Below are positions 1 to 10,300 of a DNA stretch of 64,000 nt, in pieces. Numbering within the stretch: the first letter of the stretch is position 1; every line of letters begins with the position of its first letter. The DNA lies in assembly GCF_034043675.1 (NCBI RefSeq), contig NZ_JAXCLA010000007.1:310001-374000 (forward strand), in the 5' to 3' direction. Source of the stretch: KK5 sp034043675. GTDB lineage: Bacteria; Pseudomonadota; Gammaproteobacteria; Burkholderiales; Burkholderiaceae_C. The notes beneath the pieces are model-generated. The model was not told the origin of the DNA, made no database searches, and worked only from the letters and a program-made list of their open reading frames with translations. The position numbers and the translations under genes were made by a program.

Positions 1-748
<748 letters not shown>

Positions 749-752
<4 letters not shown>

Positions 753-1930
753 GCGATTCTTTCTCCGGTCCAGCGGCGGTACAGCACGTCGAAAGCGACG
801 GCCACGATCAGCACCTGGCCGATGATCACGTAGCGGCTGCCGATGCTGACGTCCATCAGCAGCATGCCGCTGTCCAGGAACTGGATCATCAGCGCGCCCA
901 GCACCGAGCCCAGCACCGTGCCGCTGCCTCCCGACAGCGCCACGCCGCCGATCACCGCCGCGGCGATCACGTACAGCTCCATGCCGGTGCCCAGCGAGTT
1001 GGTGCCGGCGTTCAGCCGCGCCACGGCGACGATGGCTGCCACGGTGATCATCACCGCCAGCAGCATGAAGAGCTTGATCGTCACGCGCTTGACTGGGATG
1101 CCCACCAGTTGCGCCGCTTCCGGATTGCCGCCGATCGCGAACACGTAGCGGCCAAAGCGGGTGCGCCGGGCGATGAAGCTGATGCCGAACACGACGACGC
1201 CCCAGATCAGCACCGGGATCGGCACGCCCTGCGCCTCGGGCTTGCTCTCCAGCCGGTAGGCGTTCATCACGCCGACGAAGCCGAGCACGAGGATCGAGAA
1301 GCCCGCCGTCAGCGCCAGGTCGAAGGCCAGCGGCCGCAGCGGGAAGCCGTGCTTGCGCTTGCGCGCGCGGCGGGCGAGGCTGCTCCACACCAGCAGCGCC
1401 ACCAGCACGATGCCCAGCGCCCAGCTCAGGCGAGGCCCAAGCGCTCCGTCCAGTCCGCCGCCCAGCGCAAGGAAGGTTTCGTCGGTGATCGGCTGCGTCT
1501 TGCCGTCGGCCACGAGGAAGGCCGCGCCGCGGAAGGACATCAGCCCGCCGAGCGTTACGACGAAGGAGGGCACGCCCAGCACGGCGGTCAGCCAGCCCTG
1601 GTAGAGCCCGATCGCCAGTGCCATCGCCAGCCCGGCGAGCGATGCGGAGATCCAGCCCCAGTTCTTCGAGTACATCAGCCAGGCGATCAGCACGCCCACG
1701 GCGCCCAGCACCGAGCCGACCGACAGGTCGATCTGCCGCGCCACGATCACCAGCGTGATCGCCGTGGCGACGATGCCGACGACGGCCGTCTGCTGCGCGA
1801 TGTTGTAGAGGTTCTCCGGCGTCAGGAAGGTGCCGGTGGCGGCGTGGAAGACCACGGCCATCACCACCAGCACGGCGGCCATCAGCGACAGCCGCAGGTC
1901 CAGCGCGGAGATTTGGAGTTTGGAGTTCAT
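749..1930 (-). CDS. xylH: Sugar (D-xylose type) ABC transporter permease
   Basis: Inner-membrane permease of the BPD_transp_2 (RbsC/XylH) family, 393 residues with roughly ten hydrophobic segments spread over the whole length. The central GRYVFAIGGNPEAAQLVGI stretch is the conserved cytoplasmic coupling loop that contacts the ATPase. I chose the ATG at 1930 (MNSKLQISAL). A GTG at 1963 in the same frame would start inside the intergenic hairpin. Neither start has a clear Shine-Dalgarno sequence. The gene lies between xylF and xylG and overlaps xylG by 4 bp. Its XylH identity rests on length and context. Confidence 0.9.
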
Positions 1931-1948
1931 GGATTGAAGACAGGGAGC

Positions 1949-1975
1949 GGGGCGGGCCGGCACCCGGCCCGCCCC
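1949..1975 (-). promoter_or_regulatory. Intercistronic GC hairpin between xylF and xylH
   Basis: A perfect 12-bp inverted repeat: GGGGCGGGCCGG at 1949-1960 and CCGGCCCGCCCC at 1964-1975 with a 3-nt loop. No U-run follows on the minus strand, so it is not a complete intrinsic terminator. Hairpins between binding-protein and permease genes commonly stabilise the upstream mRNA and lower downstream expression in ABC operons. That role is inferred here. Confidence 0.7.
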
Positions 1976-1995
1976 TTCACCTGTTGTTCAGTCGT

Positions 1996-3018
1996 TTACT
2001 TGCAGGCGGCCGGCGCGGTCGCCTTGTCCACGCCCTTGCACGCCTCGTCCTTCGAAATCCAGCCGGCCTTGATGACGACGTCGAGGTTGTCCTTGGTGAT
2101 GGACACCGGCTTCAGGAACTTGGACTGCAGCGGCACCTTCTTCTCGCCGTCGGCCCAGGTCACCGTGCCCGGCACCTTCTGGCCCTTGGCCAGTGCCACG
2201 GCAGCGGCGGCGGCTTCCTTGCCGAGCTCGCGCGCATCCTTCCAGACCGAGACCGTCTGCGAGCCCAGCGCGATGCGGTTCAGTGCGGCGTGGTCGCCGT
2301 CCTGGCCGGAAACCGGCACGCCCTTGATGCCCTTGGCGGACAGCGCGGCGATCACGCCGCCGGCGGTGCCGTCGTTGGAGGCCACGACCGCGTCGACCTT
2401 GCCGCCGTTCTTGGTCAGGATCTGCTCCATGTTCTTCTGCGCCACTTCGGGCTTCCAGCCGTCGGTGTATTCCTCGCCGACGACCTTGATGTCGCCGCTC
2501 TTGATGGCCGCGGCCAGCACCTCGCCCTGGCCGTCGCGCAGGAAGTTGGCGTTCGGGTCCGTCGGCGAGCCCTTGATGAAGACGAAGTTGCCCTTCTGCT
2601 TGACCTTGAACACGCCGCGCGCCTGCTCGCGGCCGACTTCCTTGTTGTCGAAGGTGATGTAGAAGACGCCGGGTGCCTCGATCAGGCGGTCATAGGCCAC
2701 CACCGGCAGGTTCTTGGCCTTGGCCTTGGCGAGCGCGGGCAGGATCGCGTCCTTGTCCATCGCCAGGATGATCAGCGCCTTGGCGCCCTTGGCGATCAGG
2801 CCGTCGACGTCGGCCAGCTGCTTCTCCGGCGAGCCGCCGGCGTCCGCGCTGATGTAGCTGGCGCCGAGCTTGGCCAGCTCGGCCTTGATCGCGGCCTCGT
2901 CGGTCTTCCAGCGTTCTTCCTGGAAGTTGGACCAGCTGACGCCGACGGTCTGCGCCGCGGCCAGCGATGCGAAGCCACCGATGAGCGAGGCGGCGAGGAT
3001 CTTGTGAACGAACTTCAT
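1996..3018 (-). CDS. xylF: D-xylose ABC transporter periplasmic substrate-binding protein
   Basis: Periplasmic binding protein of the ribose/xylose type-1 fold, 340 residues. The N-terminus MKFVHKILAASLIGGFASLA is a Sec signal peptide with cleavage after AAA-Q. The mature part carries typical XylF stretches, including AMDKDAILPAL, AYDRLI, FIKGSPTDPNANFL, ASNDGTAGGVIAAL and VSGQDGD. The ATG at 3018 is preceded by AGGAGA at good spacing, so the longer in-frame GTG/TTG extension is rejected. It is the first transporter gene after the ROK regulator gene and is followed by a strong hairpin, consistent with higher expression than xylH and xylG. Confidence 0.93.
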   Translation of the reverse strand: MKFVHKILAASLIGGFASLAAAQTVGVSWSNFQEERWKTDEAAIKAELAKLGASYISADAGGSPEKQLADVDGLIAKGAKALIILAMDKDAILPALAKAKAKNLPVVAYDRLIEAPGVFYITFDNKEVGREQARGVFKVKQKGNFVFIKGSPTDPNANFLRDGQGEVLAAAIKSGDIKVVGEEYTDGWKPEVAQKNMEQILTKNGGKVDAVVASNDGTAGGVIAALSAKGIKGVPVSGQDGDHAALNRIALGSQTVSVWKDARELGKEAAAAAVALAKGQKVPGTVTWADGEKKVPLQSKFLKPVSITKDNLDVVIKAGWISKDEACKGVDKATAPAACK

Positions 3019-3121
3019 GCTTCTTGTCTCCTGGGATGGGTTTTGAACAACACGAATCGGTACAGCAGGGAAAACCAACTACATCGACGGCCAGAGCGGT
3101 GGCCGCCGCGCGGGGAACAGC

Positions 3122-4432
3122 TCAAGCCGCGGCCCGTCTCGCCGCAGGGTTCTTCGTCTCGGTGGGATGCAGGTCTTCGTCGAAGCCGTGGCGCGAGGTG
3201 ACGCTGACCACCTGGGCCGATTCGTCCAGCCGCTGCAGCACCAGCGAGGCCGCGCCGCGCGCCCAGGCCTCGCCGCCCTCGTGGTCGATCAGCACGGGCA
3301 CGCGGCCGCGGTGCGGCATCACCATCGCTTCGTCCAGCGCGGTGCGCAGCGGGCCTTCCAGCAGCTCGATCGCCAGTTGCCGGCCGCCGTCCACGATCAC
3401 CAGCTGCAGCGCCAGCAGGTTCACCACATTGCCGATCCAGGTGCCCAGCAGGCGGCCCTGGCGCTCGAAGATCGCGCGCGCCTTGGTGCCGGCGGCGCCG
3501 GGGCGGCGCGCGGTGTCGGCGAGCTGGCCGTAGGTGGCCTCGATGTCCTGCGGCAGCAAGGTGCCGGCCGGCAGCAGTCCGGCCTCCTGGCCCTGCTCGA
3601 CGACCGCGTAGTGCGCCACGTAGGCCTCCAGGCAGCCGCGCTTGCCGCAGTGGCACTGGCGCCCGTCGGCGACGATCTGCACATGGCCCATTTCCCCGGC
3701 CAGGCCTGCGCGGCCGCGGTACAGCTCGCCGTTGATGATCAGGCCCACGCCCAGGCCCTGGTCCAGCGTGATCGCCGCGGCATCGGTCAGCCGGGCGGCG
3801 CGGCCGAACCACTGCTCGGCCAGCGCGCGGATCTTGGCCTCGTTCTCGATGAAGACCGGCACCTCCAGCTCCTTCGAGAGAGCGGCGGCCAGGCCGGTGA
3901 CGCGGTGCGTCTTCTTGCTGCCGGCCGAGAACACGGCCGACCAGTGCACCAGGTCGCCCATCGAATCGACAAAGCCGGGCAGGGCGACGCCCACGCCGGC
4001 CAGCGCGACGCCGGTGCCGCCGTGCTCGGCCAGGCAGGCGCGCACCTCCTTGACGACGCGCTTGACCAGCGCGGCCTTGGCCATCGGCGTGGCCAGCGGC
4101 GCGCTGCGCGTGCCGCGCACGCTGCCGGCGAAGTCGGTCAAGGTCACGGTGATGCGGAACAGCGAGATGTTGACGCCGACGACCCAGACGAAGTCGGAGT
4201 TCAGCGCCAGCTCGCGCTCACGCCGGCCGCCGCCGGCCGAGGGGCGGGCGCCGACCTCGACCAGGGCGCCGCTCTCCAGCAGCCGCCGTGTCAGCGAGGA
4301 CACCGCGGGCTGGCTCAGTCCGGTCGATTCGCCGATCTCCGCGCGCGACATGGCCGCGCCGTTGCGGCGAACGGCATGCAGCACCTGGTACAGGTGCAGC
4401 TGCGAAATGTGGCGTGAACTCAGACGCGTCAT
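3122..4432 (-). CDS. xylR: ROK family transcriptional regulator (XylR-like)
   Basis: Predicted repressor of the downstream xylose importer, 436 residues. The N-terminal winged helix-turn-helix (about residues 10-65, containing SRAEIGESTGLSQPAVSSLTR) is followed by a ROK sugar-kinase-like domain. That domain has a GLGVGLIINGELYRG phosphate-binding stretch and the ROK zinc motif CHCGKRGCLE. The ATG at 4432 has GGAGA about 10 nt upstream; an in-frame ATG at 4474 lies inside the operator repeat. The gene is first in the xyl cluster, about 100 bp ahead of xylF, so it may be co-transcribed and autoregulated. Xylose as inducer is inferred. Confidence 0.88.
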   Translation of the reverse strand: MTRLSSRHISQLHLYQVLHAVRRNGAAMSRAEIGESTGLSQPAVSSLTRRLLESGALVEVGARPSAGGGRRERELALNSDFVWVVGVNISLFRITVTLTDFAGSVRGTRSAPLATPMAKAALVKRVVKEVRACLAEHGGTGVALAGVGVALPGFVDSMGDLVHWSAVFSAGSKKTHRVTGLAAALSKELEVPVFIENEAKIRALAEQWFGRAARLTDAAAITLDQGLGVGLIINGELYRGRAGLAGEMGHVQIVADGRQCHCGKRGCLEAYVAHYAVVEQGQEAGLLPAGTLLPQDIEATYGQLADTARRPGAAGTKARAIFERQGRLLGTWIGNVVNLLALQLVIVDGGRQLAIELLEGPLRTALDEAMVMPHRGRVPVLIDHEGGEAWARGAASLVLQRLDESAQVVSVTSRHGFDEDLHPTETKNPAARRAAA

Positions 4433-4456
4433 GCGCGTTTGTCTCCGAGTCTTGTT

Positions 4457-4491
4457 GAAATAATTTCGCGCCATTCTATTTCAGCGAAATA
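4457..4491. promoter_or_regulatory. Candidate XylR (ROK) operator, paired inverted repeats
   Basis: Two AT-rich palindromes stand out in this GC-rich region: GAAATAATTTC at 4457-4467, and TATTTC-agc-GAAATA at 4477-4491. Both share GAAAT/ATTTC half-sites and sit 25-60 bp upstream of the ROK gene start. The placement and the AT-rich GAAAT-type half-sites fit a ROK repressor operator. Binding by this XylR is inference. Confidence 0.6.
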
Positions 4492-4684
4492 TTTGTCTTT
4501 AGGTGGTTTCCCGCAGAAGTGGCTGAAGCCAATGCGAGGGACGTGATGTGGTGCGGCCGCCTAAAGCACGGACCTTGAGCCACAAATCCCTAATCCTCGA
4601 CTTCCGTTTCCCTTAGATTTTGTTCAGGCAAAGAGGTGAAAAGAAAGTCAGGGGAGTGCTGGGGATGACGACTCGCATTACCGC

Positions 4685-7342
4685 TTGCACCGACGGCAGC
4701 GGAGCTTCATTTTGCTGAGATGGCTGCGCCGCCTGGGCGTCTGCCTGGCCCTGGGCGGGTGGAGCCTGGCCGTGCCCGCGCAGACGCCGGACACGGTGAC
4801 CAACAGCGCCAGCATCACGCCGCCCGCTGGCGTCCACGATCCCGACTGCGGTCTGCCCGGCCCGGCCGATTGCGGCGGCAACAACAGCAGCAGCACCTCG
4901 GCGCCGCTGTGGGTCGATGCGGTCACCAAGAGCGCCGAGCCGGCCAGCGGTACCTCGGTGCAGGCGGGCCAGACCATCACCTACACGCTGACGATCACCG
5001 TGGCCAATGCGCCGACCACGGCGCCCATCGTGCTGCAGGACCAGCTCGGCACGGGCTTGGCCTTCGGCGGCGTCGTCAGCGCCGGGCCCTTCGTGGCCGG
5101 AGGCAGCGGCAGCACGCGCAGCTTCACCCTGCCTGCCGGCGCACCGGTGGGCGCCTATGCCGTGCGCTACACGGCGACGGTGACCGACGGCGCCAGCGGC
5201 AAGGTCAGCAACGTGGTCAGCGCGCCCGGCTGCACGGCCGGCAGCTGCAGCACCACCCATCCGCTGGGCGGCGTGGTGGTGGCCAAGCGCCTGAGCAGCG
5301 AGAGCGGCACGCAGAGCGGGCTGGCCGAGTTCGCCGAGACCCTGGGCTACACGATCACGCTGACCAACGGCGACGCCGCGCCGGCGGCCAATTACCGCTT
5401 CAACGAGAACGTGCCGGCCGGCGCCACGCTGGTGGGCGTGGACGGCGCATCCGGCTTTAGCAGCCCTGTCGTGGGTCCGGCAGCCGTGCCGTTGCTGGTG
5501 GCCCAGGTGCCGGCCAACGGCGTCGCGAGCGTGGCCGTGCGCTTCCGCATCGCCGATTCGCCGCCGGCCGGGCTGGCCGCGATCGTCAACCGCATCGACG
5601 GCGGCGATATCGATAGCACGATCTGCGGCGCGCGCTGCATCGTCACCACGCCGCTGGAGCAACCCACGGCAATGCGCCTGGTCAAGAGCGTGGCCGTGCG
5701 CGAGGCCCACATCGGCGACCTCGTGCGCTACACGCTGCGCGTGGCCAACGCGGGCGCCGTCGACATCGTGAACGGCAGCATCCTCGACACGCCGCCGCAG
5801 GGCTTCAACTACGTGGCCGGCTCGATGACCGTGGCCGACCGCGACGGTGCCTTCACGCTGGGCAGCGCGCAGACGCCGCTGCAGATCGGCGGCATCGACA
5901 TCGCCACGGGCCAGGAGGCGGTGATCAGCTACCTGCTGCGCGTGGGCGCCGGCGTGCGCCAGGGTGTCTACACCAACCAGGCGCAGGCGGTGGACCGGCG
6001 CGGCTGGCCGATCTCCAACGTGGCGACGGCGCAGGTCTCGATCGTGGCCGACCCGCTGCTGGACGAATCGCTGATCCTCGGGACCGTGTTCGACGACCGC
6101 GACGGCGACGGCTGGCAGGCCCCGGCCGGCCTCAGCGGCGTGCGCGTGCAGGGCGGTTTTGCGGCCGAGGCCTATATCGCCGGCTCCACCGAGATCGATC
6201 GCGGCCAGGGCTTCGTGGCTTTGCCCGACGACGGCGCACCGCTGCTGAAGGGCCTGGCGCTGGGCCGCATCGCCGGCCGCGAGTCCGAGGCCGATGCGCC
6301 GCGGAACCACCAGCTCGTGCTGCGCCAGCGCCTGCGCGCACTGGACTTCCGCGACGGCTTCTCGCTCCGTAGCGCCCAGGGCGTGAGCTTGCTGATGGAT
6401 GCCGCCGGCATCACCCGGCTGGAGCGCGAGGGCGACGCGGCCAAGGGTCTCGACGGCGCGCTGCCCAGCGTGGAGCGCCGCGTTGCGGTGGGCGAGGGCG
6501 GCTACGTGGTGGACTACGTGCTGCGCAACCTCGGCATCGACGAGCGCGGCATCCCCGGCGTGCGCATCGCCTCCGCCGAGGGCCTGCTGATGGAGACGGA
6601 CGCCTACGGCCGCTACCACCTGCTGGGCATCGATGGCGGCACGCAGGCCTTCGGCCGCAACTTCGTGCTCAAGGTCGATCCGGCCACCCTGCCGGCCGAC
6701 GCCGAGTTCAGCACGCCCAGCCCGCTGGTGCGCCGCATCACGCCGGGCGTGCCGGTGCGCTTCGACTTCGGTGTGAGGCTGCCGCTGCGGCGCGAGGGCA
6801 GCGCGCCGGTGCCGGCCGGCATCCTGCTCGGCGAGGCGTTGTTCGAAGCGGGTCAGGCCACCTTGAATCCGGCACATGCCGCCGTGCTGAACGAGCTGGC
6901 CGCGCGGCTGCAGGCCCAAGGCGGTGGCGGCGAGCTGTTGCTGCCCGTGCGCGATGACGAAGCCGGCCTGGGTCTGGCACGCGCGCACACCCTGCGCACC
7001 GCGCTGCTGCCGCGCCTGCAGCCGGCCGCGGCGCGTGCGGTGCGCGTGGTGCTGCGCCCGGCGGGCGAGGGCCCGCCGCTGGCCGCGCTGGTGCAGGGCG
7101 GCGTGGTGCTGGGCGCAATGTGCTTCGAGCCGGGCCAGGCGGCGCTGCGGCCATCGGCTGCGCCCCTGCTGCACGCGCTGGCCCAGCAACTGGCGCAGGA
7201 CGGCGGAGGCCGCGTCGAGATCGCGCAGGACCCCGGTGGCACGCCCGCGGATCTGGCCATGGCGCGTGCGCGCGCCGTGTACGCGGCCCTCGCCGCCGAA
7301 TTGCCCGCCGCCGTGCGGGGTCGCCTGGAGGTCGCGCCATGA
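4685..7342 (+). CDS. Large exported DUF11-repeat surface protein with degenerate tandem OmpA-like C-terminus
   Basis: About 876-885 residues. A signal peptide (LRWLRRLGVCLALGGWSLAV, cleavage near PAQ-T) is followed by three DUF11-like beta-sandwich repeats (roughly residues 60-190, 200-300 and 330-460) with signatures such as GQTITYTLTITVAN and GDLVRYTLRVANAG. Next comes an SdrD-B-like region (GTVFDDRDGDGW and a later TDAYGRYHLLGIDGG). The C-terminus has two OmpA-like repeats (FEAGQATLNPAHAAVL and FEPGQAALRPSAAPLL). No ATG fits the start; candidates are TTG at 4685 or TTG at 4712, the latter with GGAG 7 nt upstream. The stop overlaps the next gene as ATGA. Probably a cell-surface component of the three-gene cluster; function unknown. 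Confidence 0.85.
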   Translation: MHRRQRSFILLRWLRRLGVCLALGGWSLAVPAQTPDTVTNSASITPPAGVHDPDCGLPGPADCGGNNSSSTSAPLWVDAVTKSAEPASGTSVQAGQTITYTLTITVANAPTTAPIVLQDQLGTGLAFGGVVSAGPFVAGGSGSTRSFTLPAGAPVGAYAVRYTATVTDGASGKVSNVVSAPGCTAGSCSTTHPLGGVVVAKRLSSESGTQSGLAEFAETLGYTITLTNGDAAPAANYRFNENVPAGATLVGVDGASGFSSPVVGPAAVPLLVAQVPANGVASVAVRFRIADSPPAGLAAIVNRIDGGDIDSTICGARCIVTTPLEQPTAMRLVKSVAVREAHIGDLVRYTLRVANAGAVDIVNGSILDTPPQGFNYVAGSMTVADRDGAFTLGSAQTPLQIGGIDIATGQEAVISYLLRVGAGVRQGVYTNQAQAVDRRGWPISNVATAQVSIVADPLLDESLILGTVFDDRDGDGWQAPAGLSGVRVQGGFAAEAYIAGSTEIDRGQGFVALPDDGAPLLKGLALGRIAGRESEADAPRNHQLVLRQRLRALDFRDGFSLRSAQGVSLLMDAAGITRLEREGDAAKGLDGALPSVERRVAVGEGGYVVDYVLRNLGIDERGIPGVRIASAEGLLMETDAYGRYHLLGIDGGTQAFGRNFVLKVDPATLPADAEFSTPSPLVRRITPGVPVRFDFGVRLPLRREGSAPVPAGILLGEALFEAGQATLNPAHAAVLNELAARLQAQGGGGELLLPVRDDEAGLGLARAHTLRTALLPRLQPAAARAVRVVLRPAGEGPPLAALVQGGVVLGAMCFEPGQAALRPSAAPLLHALAQQLAQDGGGRVEIAQDPGGTPADLAMARARAVYAALAAELPAAVRGRLEVAP

Positions 7343-10300
7343 AGCGCTACCTGCTGGGCTGTGCCCTGTTCTCGCTGGCGGCGGAGGTGTTTGCTCAGTT
7401 GCCCTCGCAAGCCTCGCCCCAGTCTGCCACGCCGCGGGCCCCCGGGAATCGCGCCCCGATGGCCGCGCCGGCCGGCCCTACACCGGGCTGCGAGGCCCAG
7501 GGCTGCAGCACCGCCGACGGCCAGTTGCTGTTCCAGCTGCAGCAGGCCCCGCCGCTGGCCCCCGCCGGCCGCACCGCGGCTGGCGCCGGCCTGTCGCTGC
7601 TGCTGCCCAATGGTGGCCTCGTCTGGGCCACCGAGGACCCGGCGCTGGGCCAGCCCGAGCTGAGCGTCTCCGGCCCGGCCCAGGCGGCCTTCGAGAACGG
7701 CCGGCTCACGCAGCCGTTGCTGTTCTACCTGCGCAGCAACTACCCGGGTTTCGTGCAGCGTTTCGAACTGACGATCTACCGCGCCAGCGACACCGCCTAC
7801 ACCGAGCCGCTGGCCGTGTTGCCCATGCCGGTGGCGGCCGTGGGCCGCGTCGAATGGAGCGGCACGCCGGCCTCGCGCTTCCCGCTGCGTGCGGGCGATG
7901 CGCTGGTCTACGTGCTGCGCGCTTACGGTGCTGATGGCGCCGTCGACGAGACCCTGCCCAAGAACCTGCTGCTTGCCCGCCCCGAAGACGTGGAGCGCAG
8001 CGACAGCGAGCAGCGCGCCGCCGCCGAGCGCAGCCTGGGCGCGCCGCTTAGCCTGCAGCAGGCGCAGGCCCAGCGCCTGGTGGACAGCGTGTTCACCAGC
8101 AACGACCTGCGGCAGCAGAACATCCCGCTCTACGGCTCGCGTATCCGCATTCAGGGCCGCAACCTGCCAGACGGCGCCGCGCTGGAGATCAATGGCCAGA
8201 GTTACCCGACCGACCTGCAGCACAAGTTCGTCGCCGAGTTCCTCACGCCGATGGGCATGCATCGCTTCGACGTCGCCGTGTCGGCGCCGGGCCAGGCGCC
8301 GCTGCACCAGGTGCTGGAGGTGGACGTCACCGGCAAGTACTTCTTCGGCGTGGCCATGGCCGACCTCACGGTGTTCCAGAACCACGCCACAGGCCCCGGC
8401 AGCGAGCTGGCACTGGCCGGGCGCGAGGGCAGCGTGCTGAGCAACGGCCGGCTGGCCTTCTATGGCAAGACCAAGGTGGACGGCAAGTACCTGATCACCG
8501 CCAGTGCCGACACGCAGGACCGCCCGCTGCGCGAGTTGTTCACCGGCTTCACCCGGGCCGACCCGCAGGACCTGTTCCGCCAGCTCGATCCCAACCTCTA
8601 CTACCCCACCTACGGCGACGACTCCACCACCGTGCGTGACGTCGACACCCAAGGCCGTGCCTACCTGCGCGTGGACTGGGACAAGAACCAGGCGCTGTGG
8701 GGCAACTACCAGACCGGCTTCACCGGCACGGCCTACGGGCAGTACCTGCGCGGGCTGTACGGCGCGGCCCTCAAGTGGCGCTCCACCGACACCAACCCCT
8801 GGGGCGAGGCCACCACGCAAGTGCGTGCCTTCGCGTCCGAGGCGCAGACGGCGCCCGGCCACAGCGAGTTCCTCGGTACCGGCGGCAGCCTTTACTACCT
8901 GCGCCATACCAACATCGTGCAGGGCTCGGAAACAGTGATCGTGGAGCAGCGCAACCGCAGCACCGGCCGTGTCGAGAACCGGGTCACGCTGGTGCGCGGC
9001 ACCGACTACGAATTGAGCGAACTGCAGGGCCGCATCCTGCTGCTGCGCCCGCTGCTTCAGCTGGTGGACGACGGCCTGCAAGGCATCACCCGCGACACGC
9101 CGCTGGCCGGGCTGGAGCAGCACCTGATCGTGGACTACGAGTGGATTCCCACCGCCTACGACGCTGGCAACATGACCACCGGCCTGCGCGGTAAGCAATG
9201 GGTGAACGACCACCTGGCCGTCGGCGCCACCTACGTGGACGAGGGCCGCTCCGGCGAGGACTACACGCTCAAGGGCGTGGACGTGACCTTGCAGGCCGGG
9301 CGCGGCACCTCGCTGCGGGTGGAGCGCAGCGCCAGCCGCTCCACCGGCTCGCCGGTGTTCGAGTCCACCAACGGCGGCCTGAGCTTCACGCAGCGCGGCA
9401 CCGACGTCGGCCTGCGCGCCGGCCATGCCACCTTGGTGGAAGGCGAAGCCAGCCTGCAGGAACTGGGCTGGACCGAGCGCAACTGGACGGTGGGCGGCTG
9501 GTGGCGCCGCGTGGACGCCGGCTTCTCGGCCGCCAACGAGGACTACGGCATGGGGCGGCGCGAGGTCGGCGCCGAAGTGCGCGGCCAGGTCGGCGACACG
9601 CTGGAGGTACTGGCCCAGACGAGCCGCACCACGCAAGGTACCGAGCAGCTCGACCAGACCCGCTTCACCGCGCAATGGCGCCCCACCGGCGAGGACACGG
9701 TGACCGCCGAGCTGCGCCGCATCACCCAGGACAGCGCAGCCGGCCCGGTGGACGGCACGCTCGGTGCGCTCAAGTACACGCGCCGCATCACGCCGCGGCT
9801 GGAGCTCTACGGCGTGGCCCAGAAGACGCTGGACGATGACGAGGGTCGCTACCCCGCCAACGACGCCGCCACGCTGGGCGCGCGCTACCGCTTCGAGAAC
9901 CAGTCGCAGCTGGGCGCGGAAGTCACCCACGGTGACCGCGGCGACGCCGCGCAAGTCACCGGCGAATACCGCCTCGGCCCCGACCACACCTTGTACGGCA
10001 CCGTCACGCACACCACCGACACCAGCGAGTACGACTCGCTGTTCAACAGCCGGCTGCAGAGCGGCTGGACCCTGGGCCAGCGCTGGCGCCTGGGCGAGCG
10101 CAGCAACCTCTACAACGAGAGCCAGTTCTTGAAGGAGCCCGATGGCACGGGCCTGGTCCACACCTTTGGCATGGACTTCTACCCGGTGCCGGGCTGGAAC
10201 ACCGGCTTCAGCTTGCAGAAGGGCGACCTCGAAGCCGCCGCCGGCACCGTGCACCGGCGCGCCGTGAGCCTCAGCGCCGGCCACACCTCGGCCACCGCCG

